64,000 bases of DNA from Fomes fomentarius (taxonomy: Eukaryota; Basidiomycota; Agaricomycetes; Polyporales; Polyporaceae): contig JABYQN010000004.1 of the NCBI GenBank assembly GCA_022606135.1, positions 3,162,001-3,226,000 of the forward strand, in the 5' to 3' direction. A model generated the notes under the pieces. It was given only the letters and a program-made list of their open reading frames with translations, was not told the DNA's origin and did no database searches. The position numbers and the translations under genes were made by a program. Below are positions 19,566-30,710 of the stretch, one piece after another; within the stretch, counting starts at the first letter, position 1; every line of letters starts with the position of its first letter.

Positions 19566-20204
19566 GAGCTACCTCCCTCGCCTTCGTGGTCCAGAGGAGG
19601 AATGTCGTCACTGACTGATCGTGCTCGTCGCACGCGGTGTTACCTCTTCCCTCCGGCTCGACTATCGAGCCAGAAAGACGTGAATTGGCTGGCAGGCATA
19701 GGGCAGTAGCAGCGCACACATCGAGTGTCGTCTGTGGTCCATTCACTTTACTCCCCATCGTTGTGAGTGCTCCTCTCGATTTGTCATGTACCGTATGCTG
19801 CACAGCTAGCATATAATCACACAATCCTTGAGGGACAAGACGACCAGCGGCGGCGTGGAGTTGAGGACGCTGAGAGAGCGGTGCTATACTCCAACCGCTC
19901 CCGACGCGCCGCTCTCGGGAACAGTCAACGTCTGGGTGAGTATTGTGTGTTCCTACCTCTCGCACGCACTTGACGGTCACCATTCGCTCAATCTCTGTCA
20001 GCTGTACGCATCCTCTGCTATCTCAGACAGTCGGGTCGCCGATTATCCTTGTAACAATACCGCTCCCGCCTTACACAGATATATCAAGGAACGCCCAAGC
20101 CCTGGGCTCTCAACGTCGATGAGTCTGCATGAGTGCTACCCGTACTATCAAGGTAGTCTCGCACGAGCAGGCTGCATGATGTCTGCTGAACTGAAGTAGG
20201 ATCA

Positions 20205-20930
20205 AGCTTCCTACCTTGCCCCCTTGGCACACTCGCACCGATGTTAATCATCATGTTCTTCGAGTGATGCTCGCTCAACTTGTTCATGTTTTGGATCCAG
20301 GTATGCATCTTCATGTCGAGTGTTTGTGGAGTCGTGCCCACGCGCCGCGCTCTAGCTATACTTGTCCACTTACTAGCGATACTACCAAGGCTTGAGCCCC
20401 ATCCTGATGATGGTGCGTCTGCTGCTCATGTTTGTCGGCGGCGTGCTGTGCAATGTGGCCATCGCGCTCGTAATTGAGCACATCAGTGTCGTGGTGTTCA
20501 CCAATGCGTCTGCGTCTGCGTCTGAGTCTATGTGTCTGCCTGAACGCTACTACCACCATCCACCCACACCTCGTCCAAACCCCTTGGCTATGCTACCACC
20601 AGCCCCTCTTCAGCAGTGACTGGAACGCTCTTCAGGGTAGCTGCAAATGTGCTCTTCGCTCAATTGTCCCCTCAGCCTCCTACTGGGCATTTGGCTTCCC
20701 CGCCGCCGTCATCTCCGTCTTCAGCGCCGCCTTTGTCTTCTGTCGCCAAAGTCTGCCTCCCGCACGAGTGGTCCATCGGCAGCGCCCTCTTCCAGACCCT
20801 AAACCAGCTCGGTATCGCGTTCGGGGCTCGCGATCTCCACCATCGTGTACGACTCGGACGCGACGGTGGCCGCGGACGAGGGCTTGCCACGGGATGCCCA
20901 GTTTGAATCCACCAAGGCCGGGTCCACGTT
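20205..20930 (+). pseudogene. Plus-strand MFS remnant 1 (3' exons only)
   Basis: It matches exons 8-10 of the intact MFS gene. Exon 8 end: MFFE then a stop, FMFWIQ, followed by a GTATGC donor. Exon 9 at about 20370-20490: YYQGLSPILMMVRLLLMF. Exon 10 at about 20616-20905: ANVLFAQLSPQ, then out of frame, then AKVCLPHEWSIGSALFQTL. The internal stop and frameshifts make it non-functional. Confidence 0.8.
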
Positions 20931-21582
20931 GCCTTCCGTTCACTCTCCGACCTCGGTAGATGTACTCTGCCCTCCCTGATGGTTCCCGGTCATCTAGAAG
21001 TTCTCGAGCACGATGCCGTGATTCTTGAAAGCTGTAGATGGGCGCGTATCTACCACGAAGCTGTGAGTAATAGGCTAGGAACCACATGCACGGCTGCTAC
21101 ATAGCCTGGGCTCGAACAACGTGTCCGCGATCTGATGCTCTTGGGTGCATCGTGCGACAGCGAAGCCTTGTTCATGTGGCACCCATCTACAAACAATGTT
21201 CGGGCGAAAGACGGGCGAGATAAAAAGAGAATTGATACGTACCGGACACCAAACACTGGACAGTGCGAGATAGACATCGGTAGGCCTTGAAGCCTGATAA
21301 TCAGTGTAATGTCCGAGTCAGCACATGGGCGACAACAGTCTGCGGTCGGCTTTGGGAATATTCTTGCTTGCTCTCTGTTCGCCGTCGTGCGACTGGCACG
21401 TGTGATAGGCCAGGCGTCCGTCTACAAGGGGCCTGTGCACCGAAGGCATTTGGGTTTGAGGTGAGACGCCAAGGGCAGTGCGTGCGATACTCGTGTGGAC
21501 TTGAGACTTATAATATCCTGCCTGTTCTTCGTCAGGAGCCCGCCTTCGTACACTTTGCGCGCTCACTGCTTCCACTCGCTCT
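20931..21582 (+). promoter_or_regulatory. Upstream block and promoter of F-box gene 1
   Basis: This block recurs in front of every F-box gene. It ends with a TATA-like TATAATAT at 21509-21516, 67 nt before the ATG, and a CT-rich stretch. Shared landmarks are TGGGCGCGTATCTACCACGA, GGTGCATCGTGCGACAGC, and CACATGGGCGACAACAGTC. Confidence 0.6.
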
Positions 21583-23154
21583 ATGCTCTACCAATCCACA
21601 CGCGTCCGCTATGGCATGAACACCAGCCGTCTTCCAATCGAGATATGTGAGCATGTGATCGATGGATGCTACGAGGACCCGGACAAGGATTGGCTACATG
21701 GAACGTCCTATCAAACTTGGTTCCAGACAGCCGTCGTCTGCTACGATTGGCTCCCTCGCTCTCGGCTCAACCTCTTCCATGACATCGACATCCGTTCGGC
21801 GTCCCAGCTCGACCTCCTGTTACGCACACTGTCCGACACACCACAGCTGGCCGACCTCGTTTTTGGAGTGAGAATTACTCCGGTCAAACACGAGTATATG
21901 GCGCTTCCTAGGTTGCTCAGTCTCCAACTGCTCAGGAATTGTATCCGTGTCGACCTCTTTGGCATCCCGTGGCAGGTGTTCCCCTCCCGATATGCCGATC
22001 GCATCCTATACCCATGGCGCAATCAGAGCCTCACCCACTTTGGAATAGAGCTCGAGCAGGGCTGCTGTGCTTCCATTCTTCGCTTCTTGTACACTCTTCC
22101 ACTGCTGCAGAAGCTTACGCTCGAAGCTATGGTGAAAACTGTTCATATCCCAGAGAATGTTCTCGCTATCTTGCATGACCAACCGTGTCCTTTCCCCAAA
22201 CTGAGAAAACTTGCATTATGGGTGTGTCGCATCATATAAAATGACAATACTACGCAAAGGACTTAATATATGCGCTAGAGGTGGGCTTCAAAGATGACGT
22301 TTCCGCCGCTCCTATTTCCAGACTCAATCACACACCTGACATTGCATGTGGATGAAGGTATCTCAGGTAAGCCATAGGAGAAACTGGGTTGTCACCATCT
22401 GAGAGCGCATATAGGGACTACTATGGGCCTTCTTCAGTCACTTCGGCAGTTGCAGCACTTGCATGTCGCATGCCACATGTCATATGGGGATCCTCCTGAG
22501 GCTGCGACCGAGTCCGAAGCCTGGCGCATTCAGCCGCTTCTCACTTTCCTGTGCTCTCTTCCCGCACGGCTCAGCGCACGTCTCCCAGGACTCACTATCA
22601 GATTCGAACCCTGGGGGCTTCCGGATGACCGAGGTTATGCATATGACGTCAACAGGGAGTGCTTCTTGGAGAGCGTCATTGGTGGCAGAGAGTTGACAGA
22701 CACTTTCCGCACGTTCTCAGCACTCCGTCTTCTTTCTCTCCAAGTGGACGAGAACGACTGGTCACGGCACGGTAAGAAGTGGTGGAGGGCGGAGATAGCG
22801 ACCCGCTTGCACGTCCACCTGCGCGCTGCGATCGACGTCACACTAATCAATGGACAAGGTGCGCATTTCTCTTCCGTCCTTCGCTCACCTCGACACTCAC
22901 CCTCCATCGCAGCTTGGGACCTTCTCTGGTGTACACACACTGATCTTTCCAAGGCTCTCGGTCGGGACGGTGGGAAAGACGAGGCTTCACCAACTGATAA
23001 CGCGCTTCTATCCGACAATGACCACAATGCAGGCAACGACAACGGAGACCAATCGAACCCGGGGGCAGAGAACATCCCGCTTCCTCCCTCGCGTTCCCAG
23101 TCTCCTAGCCCCGCTGCACCCTCGCTCCCATCTACTCCGAGTACTCCGTCGTAA
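21583..23154 (+). CDS. F-box-like gene 1 of a six-copy tandem array (470 residues)
   Basis: The model is join(21583..22221, 22279..22366, 22415..22858, 22913..23154). Introns begin GTGTGT, GTAAGC and GTGCGC and end CTAG, ATAG and GCAG. The N-terminus has an F-box-like motif (LPIEICEHVIDGCYEDPD, then AVVCYDWLPRSRLNLFHDID), expected to contact Skp1 in an SCF ubiquitin ligase. Leucine-rich, repeat-like segments follow (LRFLYTLPLLQKLTLE; FPDSITHLTLHV), probably for target binding. The tail is acidic and then Pro/Ser-rich (SRSQSPSPAAPSLPS). An in-frame ATG at 21616, just before the F-box, is an alternative start. Intron 3 is 54 nt with no stop, so retention would keep the frame. The target is unknown. 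Confidence 0.82.
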
Positions 23155-23755
23155 TCTAGGTCCTCCGGTCAAAATGGTATGTCCGTCGTTGTCGCAGCTG
23201 ACTAGTTCTCACCCCAGTTGAGGTTCAGAGCCAGCATTGCCTACACATTCTCTCCTTTCATTGATGGTCCTCCGAAGCTCTGCGATCACATCAAGTTTAG
23301 TTCCCTGTATGCTCAGCCTTTCCGATGGCCTCCAGACTTCTCTCAGTTATACCTCACGTATCTTTGTGCCATCCATGTACGATGTACGTGTTTGCTCGAC
23401 GTACGGTATCCGTCTTGATATCCCATCGTCCCTTCCCTTGCTATGATGTCTGTCGATCGGCATGTTAGTTATGTTACATATCCTTTTCTTCCTTCGCTTC
23501 TTTGTGTCCATACTACCCCGAACTCGTACCCATGTTTGCATTGCTCGTATCCCTCCTGTATATATTACATCGCACCATTCGTTCTATGTCTGATACGATT
23601 GATAGAATAACCACTGCGAGAATGAACCATCTTGCGATCCGACAATTCTACCTCGTCTGAATGGCGTTTCATTTGTCTGAAGCCTCTGACTACTACAAAC
23701 ACTAACATCATCAAGATCCCGACCAGATACGCACTATGGAGAAGATGAAGATGTA
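23155..23755 (+). other. 3' region of F-box gene 1 with a probable 3' UTR intron
   Basis: About 20 nt after the stop, AAAATG/GTATGT opens a possible intron with branch-like CAGCTGACTAG, ending near 23222. It is conserved in most copies. From about 23356 on, the sequence is near-identical to that after gene 2. Confidence 0.45.
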
Positions 23756-24290
23756 GTGAGAGGGGTGTGCAATTGCGAGGGCTTTGGAGCTGCGAGTGAA
23801 GACGGGACTGTTGCGTGCACGTCCATCCGAGTGGATGTATCGTCGGCGATACTACTCAGTCTCAGAGTCCAAATCCACGAGACGAAGGAGGAGATGAGCG
23901 ACGCCGACAACACTCCGATATTGGCTGTCCGACGCGGTAGGAGATGGAGTCGCCGTCGCTGTGTATCAGGAACGCAGGAGTGGGAAAGACGAGCGGGGGC
24001 ACCGCGACCAAGGGGACAGAGCAAGAGAAGAACCCAGCCAGTCTGCGAGGCGAGCCCGAGCCTTTGGGAGGTAACAGCCTGACAGTGAGTAGGAGTGGGA
24101 AACCCGGCCAGTTCGGAGGCTTGAGGCGAACCTTCGGCTCGCTGCGCTTGAAGCTTTCGACATGGCTACAACAATCTCCCTAAGGTACCCCCGAGTCGTA
24201 CGCTATCTGTACATGTAGCACACAGCGCTCGAGAGGGCTCCAGCAGCATGTCCTGTAGTGGTGTCTAGACTCAGAGAGGGACTCCGCGTT
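23756..24290 (-). pseudogene. 3' remnant of a sugar permease gene, copy 1
   Basis: Minus-strand sequence matches the 3' part and flank of the better preserved permease remnant at 54190-55665 (shared CAGCCTGACAGTGAG, GGCTTG.GGCGA, CTTTCGACA.GGCTA, TAGCACACAGC.CTCGAGA). Only the tail of the gene is left and no frame is usable. Confidence 0.5.
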
Positions 24291-24630
24291 GGTGCGTAGC
24301 CAGCTCACACAGCATGGACTGAGTCGACACAAATACATGACCTCTGGGTCCACCGCTGCCCACCGACTTGACCCCTACCCGGTGGGTTGTTCTTGCGGCC
24401 TGCGTCCGGTGCGAGGTCACCGCGGCGCCAGACGGTCGTCTCAGCATACAACAACGCGATCAGCGGACACTAGGTGGAGTGCGAACCAAGGTGAGCGGGT
24501 ATGTGCTGTGCGGCACGGGTAGATGTTGCAATATATCTCAGTTTCAAGAGGAGCACAGCACATTGCGATACGTACTGGCCTATTTCGGTCTGGGTGTGGC
24601 TGGCTGGATCCGGGTCAAATAGCAACGGCG
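24291..24630. other. Repeated block without gene (copies near 33490 and 41690)
   Basis: It shares GCCAGACGGTCGTCTCAGCA, GAGCGGGTATGTG and TAGATGTTG with the later units. Nothing coding is recognised. Confidence 0.45.
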
Positions 24631-24639
24631 TAGATGACC

Positions 24640-25390
24640 CAACCCGCCCGACTAGGACGCTTTATGACGCGTCTCCCTAGCCAAACACGGACGTGCTCAC
24701 GCGAATCACATCGGCCGCACGACGGGCGGTGTCGCCCTGCACGGCGCGCCTTCACGTCGACTTTGCCGCCGCTCACAATGACAGCTAAGGCGATTGCAGA
24801 GCAGGTATGCGCGGCGACTGCAGCGGCAGCGGCAGCGGGTCAGGTCCGGCGTACGGACGCCAGAGGCTTGACGGAGGGAGGGAGGGCAGGAAGAGAAGTT
24901 GAAAATCGTCCTACGTCATAGCGTGTCTGGCTAGGTTGCGTTTCTCAAATCACAAGGTGCGATATGTTACGACGGGAACGTCTTCCGACCGGCGACGGGC
25001 GAAGAGTGCATACATCTCTGCAGATCAGATGCGGTAAGAGTGGGAGTGAGGCTGATCGATGACTCCGATGCGTCGAGACATGGCCGAACGTGGGGTAATT
25101 TGCTCATGGCGGGGACAAGGAGAGTGGAGATAGAAATGTTACAAGACGAGTGAAATCGCCCTTGTTCGGATCATCGCAGCAGGCCTGAGGCTCTAGAGTC
25201 AATCGTGATATCATCGGAAAACGAGAGCGGGGGATTTCTACCTGAATATGATGCAAATGTGCGTGCTCATTGTATCCAAACCCACTCGCAAGCCCGAAGA
25301 CTTCCCATGAACATACCCCGAGAATGAAGGTGTATGAGCGGCCTAAGAGGTCCGCAAGCCGAAGGCGATGGAGGCATTCCTGTTGTAATC
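24640..25390 (-). pseudogene. Minus-strand MFS remnant 1 (exons 3-4 and long intron 4)
   Basis: Exon 3 is readable on the minus strand at about 25385-25265 (RLADLLGRSYTFILG, then a shifted frame, FGLASGFG). A worn exon 4 lies near 25210-25150. The rest matches the right half of the 698-nt intron 4 of the intact gene (GACGCGTCTCCC.AGC, GGGCGGTGTCG). It belongs to the intact-gene lineage, lacks most exons and is dead. Confidence 0.75.
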
Positions 25391-26500
25391 ACGAATCGAA
25401 TGAGTGTGAGTGGGCAGCGTGAGGCTGGCACGTAGGATGAGCGGAGACGTGAGATGGTACGTACTTAGTTCCAGCAAAGGCCTTGGTCTACTTCGTTTCA
25501 TACTTTCCCGCGGCCTAGCGGGGAGGAGAGGGAGGATGAGGAGGAGAGAGGAAGAATGTCCGGGTCTCAGAAGTGTTGCGCACCTGACTTCAACTCCGCG
25601 CTGTGACCCACTCTGTCCTTGTCGCACCACGGTGCTCCTCGTCCTTGGGTCGCGTCTCGTATTGCACTTGCATCATTGCGCTGTCGGATCGGTGATCCGA
25701 GTGAATAGTTGAAAGGAGATGAGAATAAGAATGAGATACTGCACGGCGACTGGGTCTACTGTGCGGTACGTACCTGTGACATGACTGCTTGTTCTTCTCT
25801 CCACTCGTCGCCCTCTCCCTGCGGCACTTTGCAAAAGCTGGTTTCGCTCACTCTAGTCCTTCCTAGACGTTGTTTGCTGTATGAGGAGCGAGGACGGTAG
25901 CGCGTCGGCTCGCGGAGCACAATTCTGATCGCAGATTTGATGGTATCCTCTGGTGCAAGCGGCGGCGGAAAAAGGCGTGGTGCGGAGCATGTAGTAATTC
26001 GAATGTGTACTTGGATGCGTTAATACTGGTCGAGGAGTCGCAGTCGAGGAGTCGAGGAGGTGTATACCACACCAGCAGGGCTGGAGCAAACTGAGAACGA
26101 AGGACGGGAATCTATGTCTGGCATCTGATGATAGAATTTACGAGAGGTAAGTGATCACGAACAAGGGCAATCAAGAAGAAGCGTGGAGGAAGTACAAGAG
26201 ACCAGTGGGAGAGGTTGACGTACTTACGGGCACTCCAGGAGTCGTCAGCGCACGTCCACGATCCCGCTCGTGCGTGCGCAGCAGGCCAGTCTTTCTTGGT
26301 AGTAGTCGAAAAACGTGCCTCTGGACCGACGCGAGGGGCAACAGCCTTGGGCCTTGGACTTCAAATATCAACTTAGGGAGGACAACAGCCCGGCCGCGCG
26401 CCAGTGTCGTGGGGGAGAGTGCGCCGCGCAGAAAGCCTATTGCGAAGCTATCTGAGCCTGAAAAGACGGCCGTCGGGTATATCTGAACAGCATTGCACAG
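25391..26500 (-). pseudogene. Junction and remnant X, copy 1
   Basis: After MFS intron 2-like sequence (CATTCCTGTTGTAATCACGA) comes the X block. On the minus strand near 26460-26370, SDSFAIGFLRGALSPTTLARG resembles exon A of X at 15.1 kb. It is followed by TTACCTCTCGTAAATTC, CATCAGATGCC and CCAGCCCTGCTGG near 26140-26060. No continuous frame remains. Confidence 0.45.
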
Positions 26501-26559
26501 ACGGGCTAGCAAGCTGAGGGCGGTAGAAGGTGGTAGCCTGTATTAGCATAAGGGAGCAA

Positions 26560-26890
26560 ATCATCTTGACAGCCGCCCGGGAAACTCTCGGCCCGTCGAC
26601 CCGGGAAGCAGCAGTGAGCGCTTGAATCTTGAGTTGTGAACGCCAGCTCAGTTATTCGTCAATGCTCGACGACCACTTGCTTGCTCTCCAGACTCTGCCA
26701 TCGTTCATCTCTCGCTCAAGCAGGACACTTAAGAGGTCGCATGTGCGATGACTTGGTTTGCGGGACATCACACGCGGGGCGAAGTGGACATCAAGTGTCA
26801 ACCAGGTAAGATGTCAACTCGCTACGTTGAATAACCTAGGGACTCCGAGCAGAGGAGACAAATACAGAACGACTCTCAGGTGCATACACT
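26560..26890. repeat. Repeat block R1, copy 3
   Basis: It contains GAAACTCTCGGCCCGTCGACCCGGGAAG, then CGACGACCACTTGCTTGCT, CTCAAGCAGGACACTTAAGA and TCAACCAGGTAAGATGTCAA. Confidence 0.65.
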
Positions 26891-27600
26891 CGTGCGTAGT
26901 CCCTCAGTCGTATTCTCACTGTATCCGTCATTTCACAAAGTGTGCGCACGAATCATCTCCCTCGCCTTCGTGGTCCAGAGGAGGATTGGCATCACCGACC
27001 GATCGTGTGAGTGGCATGCGGCGTTTCCTCTTCCATTCGGCTCCAATGTCGAGCCAGAAAGACGTGAATTGGCTGGCAGGCAGAGAACAGTGTCGTCCTT
27101 GGATCATTCATGTTAGTCCCCATCGTTGTGAGTTCCCTCTCAATTTACCGTGTGACGTATGCTGCGCAGCTCGCATATCTTGAGGGAAAATAGACGACTA
27201 AATAGTGTCGGTGTCGATTTGAGGACGCTGAGAGAGCTTCCAATTGCTCGCGACGCGCCGCTCTCGAGAACAGTTAACGAGATCTCATCTAGACGAGTAC
27301 GATATACTCTTACCTCTCGCATACACTTGAACATCACCATTCCCTATTTCTTTCAGCTGCACGCATTCTCTAGTATCTCAGACAGACAGTCGGGTCGCAT
27401 TTGTAATAATACTGCCGCTGCCTTACACAGATATGTCTAGGAACACCCCCCTGGGCTCTCAATGAGTCTGCATCGCGGCTACATGAGTCCTACCCATACT
27501 ATCAAGGTAGCCTCGCACGAGCAGACTGCAGGATGTCTGTTCCCGACTGAAGTAGGGTGAAACTTACTACCTTGCCCCTTGGCACACACGTACTCACACT
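26891..27600. other. Segment between R1 and the plus-strand MFS remnant
   Basis: It is conserved in order between units (CCTTCGTGGTCCAGAGGAGG, AAAGACGTGAATTGGCTGG, GTTAGTCCCCATCGTTGTGA). It may hold the worn 5' end of the plus-strand MFS gene; exon 1 and 2 could not be proved. Confidence 0.4.
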
Positions 27601-27604
27601 CGCA

Positions 27605-29135
27605 CTCACCTTTACTAGTGTGCCTCTTTCACTTCTGCGGCAGGATCACGGACCTCTACGGGCGCAAGCTAACCTTCATCATCAGTTGCGTGCTCATGGT
27701 CACCTTCGCCCTCGGCTGCGGCTTCGCGCAACGTGCGCGCGCACTCCATGTCCCAGGTCGCTTGCTCACTGTGTTCGCGAACATCCCATACGAGATCACC
27801 CTCGATATCCTCCGCGCCTGCAGATCAGGTCCGCCGTGGCAATCCCAACTGCAGTGTGTATCTCTCATGCTGCTCGCCCCTCTACAAGAGAGAAGACCGT
27901 ACCTGTGCTCACCCTCATTGCCTCCTCAACTAGACATCCTCGCGCAGACGTTCACTTAGGGTCAGGGTTTGTGACATTCGCAGCGGGCGCGCCCGTTGGT
28001 ACGGCGATTGGCAACGTGATCAGGGGCATCCTCACCCAGCTTCACCGCGTGGATCGCCCTCCTATCCTAGCGCGCTCCCTACACTCACATACTCGTTGCA
28101 CCTAGCGAGACGAGGGTGAGATTCCTGTTCCTGGCTGGGCTGAGCTCGCTGTGTACGATTGGCAGCTTCTTCTTCACCCACCCTACGCTTTGGCTGACAA
28201 GTAAGTACCGGGTGAGAGCGCAGAGAGAGATGACGTGCTGACATGGGCATGGTTCGGTGGACAGGTGGGTGGACTGGCTGGGCGTGCTGCTTGTTATCGC
28301 TGGGCTGCTAACGTATGTTGTTTTCGTGCTCAGCAACGGCAGTCGTCGCCCAATGGGTGGAAGACCGGCTGTAAGTGCGACTTGCGAGTGCCTTCATATA
28401 AGGCTGTGACATTCATCATTGGTTTGGATGGCTGACCCTCACGCGCTCCGCAGACATCATCGCGCTACTCATGATCGGCGTCTTTCTTGTCGTGCTCTTC
28501 ATCCTATGGGAACGCTTCCTCGAGAACATCTACTCGAGTGCGGATCCAGACAATCTGTCTCGCCAGCGGTGAACACCCCTTCCGCTCATGCCTGTGTCGA
28601 TCTGGATGTGGGCAAAGGGTCAGTGCTTGTGCAGTGTCGCCTACTCGGCGTGCTGGGCAATGTGGTCATCGCGCTTGTAAGTGGGCACGTCGACGTCGTG
28701 ACTTTCATCGATGCGTCTGCGTCTGTGTCCATGTGTCTTCCCGAACTCGAACTAACACCTTCACCCACACCTCGTCCGAAGCCCTTGGCTATGCTACCAC
28801 TCACGCCTCTTCGGCAGTGATTGAAACGCTCTTCACGATTGTTGCTCAGTGAGAGTTGCTATGTGCTCTTCGCTGTCATCATCCCCTCGGCCTCCTTCTG
28901 GGCATTTGGGCTGCCGTCATCTCCGTCTTCGGCGCCGACTTTGTGTTCGCCTCCGGCATCTTCATCGCCAATTTCCGCCTCCCGCATGAGTGGTCGGTCG
29001 GTGGCGCCCTCTTCCAGACTCTAAACGAGCTCGGTACCACGTTCGGGGCTCGCGATCTCCACCATTGTGTACGATGGATGCGACGCTGGCCGTGGATGGG
29101 GGCTCACTGCGGGATGCCCAGTCTAGGGCCACAAA
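27605..29135 (+). pseudogene. Plus-strand MFS remnant 2
   Basis: Exons can be followed against the intact gene. Exon 3: ITDLYGRKLTFIISCVLMV. Exon 4: EITLDILRACRSG. Exon 5: after a stop, FVTFAAGAPVGTAIGNVI. Exon 6: LFLAGLSSL, with a deletion. Exon 7: WVDWLGVLLVIAGLLTYVVF. Exon 8: IIALLMIGVFLVVLFILWE. Exon 9: VIALVSGHVDVVTF. Exon 10: FAVIIPSASFWAFG, then shifted. There are stops, frameshifts and a missing middle of exon 8. Intron 4 is about 80 nt, unlike the intact gene, so it stems from a second paralogue. It is nearly the same as 43265-44745. Confidence 0.85.
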
Positions 29136-30710
29136 GGACGGGGTTCACATTATGGCTGATTTCTGTGATTGCAACACCGAGCAAGCTTGTCCATCGCTCC
29201 TGATGCACAGTATGAGTCCTTCCGCTCGCTCTCGGTAGATGTACACTGCCCTCCCTGATGGTTCCCGATGGAGTTATTAGTATTAGTGGAAGAATGGAAG
29301 AGCGGAACCCGCGTGTCCTCTGTGTCCTCTTGTCCTGCAGCTGAACTGAAGACGCGTCTTTGACGCGAACTCTGGCGGTCGTGCTCTCTTCCCGATACCT
29401 CACAGACCATACTACTTCATTTTGCACAGCGATCATGTGCATCCATCTATTGGGGCACGCTTTCGATCCTCATTGCGAGTCTGGCACGACCTGTGCTTTT
29501 TTTCTTCCTGCCTCTCTGTGTCTTACCGCACCCTCAAGCTCCATTCCGAAGTGCAAGTACAAGCACGCGCTCTGAATGATACAACTGCTTCTCCATCTCC
29601 TCTTGTCGACTTTTCATACTTGCAATCTCTGTCCGGGGGCATGTGTATGGATACACGTGGGCGAGGAACGATGTACTGCTACCCGAGAACAGGATGCGAC
29701 GTGCCTTCCACGATACCTAGAGTCAATTCACTACGCTCTTCGAGCTTCTACGGTATACTCTTCCATCCTACCGTCCATCTAGTGTTATTCGTTGCATATG
29801 GAATGATCATACATGCACTTTAGGCTACTGTTGTGATCATTTGCCTCACATTCGAAGGCAAACCCAACCAATTCACTGTGTTTGATTTGTTACCGAGAGG
29901 GAACTTGAAGATTCGCTTTCAGATATACGGAATCCCATCTTAGCGGGCATGTCACTATGTCTCTCAAGTATGCGAAACCTAACGCAGACTCCGCAGAGTG
30001 AGTCTCGCCTCGGACGCCTCCGTCCTGACCGTCGTCCGGCCTTTGTCATCTATCATCCGATGTTCTAGTCCTCCATGGCAGGCTCAGCACACCACTCTCG
30101 CGGTCCTATGCAGCATGGGTCGAGCACGATGCCGTGATTCTTGAACCCCGTAGATGGGCGCGTATCTACCACGAAGCTGTGAGTAATATTAATAGGGTAG
30201 GAACTTGAACCACATGTACGGCTTCTACATAGCCTGGGCTCGAACAACATGTCCGCAATCTGGTGCTCCTGGGTGCATCGTGCGACAGCGAAGCCTTGTT
30301 CATGTGGCACTCATCTACATACAATCTTCAGTCAAAATATGGGCGGGATACAAATAAAATTGATATGTACCGGACACCAAACACTGGACAGTGCGAGATA
30401 GACATCGGTAGGCCTTGAAGCCTGATAATCAGTGTAATGTCCGAGTCAGCACATGGGCGACAACAGTCTGCGGTCGGCTTTGGGAATATTCTTGCTTGCT
30501 CTCTGTTCGCCGTCGTGCGACTGGCACGTGTGATAGGCCAGGCGTCCGTCTACAAGGGGCCTGTGCACCGAAGGCATTTGGGTTTGAGGTGAGACGCCAA
30601 GGGCGGTGCGTGCGATACTCGTGTGGACTGGAGACTTATAATATCCTGCCTGTTCTTCGTCAGGAGCCCGCCTTCGCACAGTTTGCCCGCTCACTGCTTC
30701 CACTCGCTCT
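29136..30710 (+). promoter_or_regulatory. Upstream block and promoter of F-box gene 2
   Basis: From about 29760 to the gene it is near-identical to 45304-46254. A TATA-like element stands about 67 nt before the ATG. The minus strand carries an 81-codon frame (30310-30065) also present before genes 4 and 5 in part; its coding status is doubtful. Confidence 0.6.

Noticed and set aside
20280..21619. Long plus and minus frames upstream of each F-box gene (for example 21287-21619, 30065-30310)
   Set aside because: They follow from the conserved upstream block, change length and frame between copies, and lack recognisable domains. Treated as non-coding, though the 81-codon minus frame is repeated.
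27557..28105. Continuous plus frame across the MFS remnant as a new gene
   Set aside because: It is a shadow in another frame of MFS exons 3-6; the MFS reading explains the conservation.
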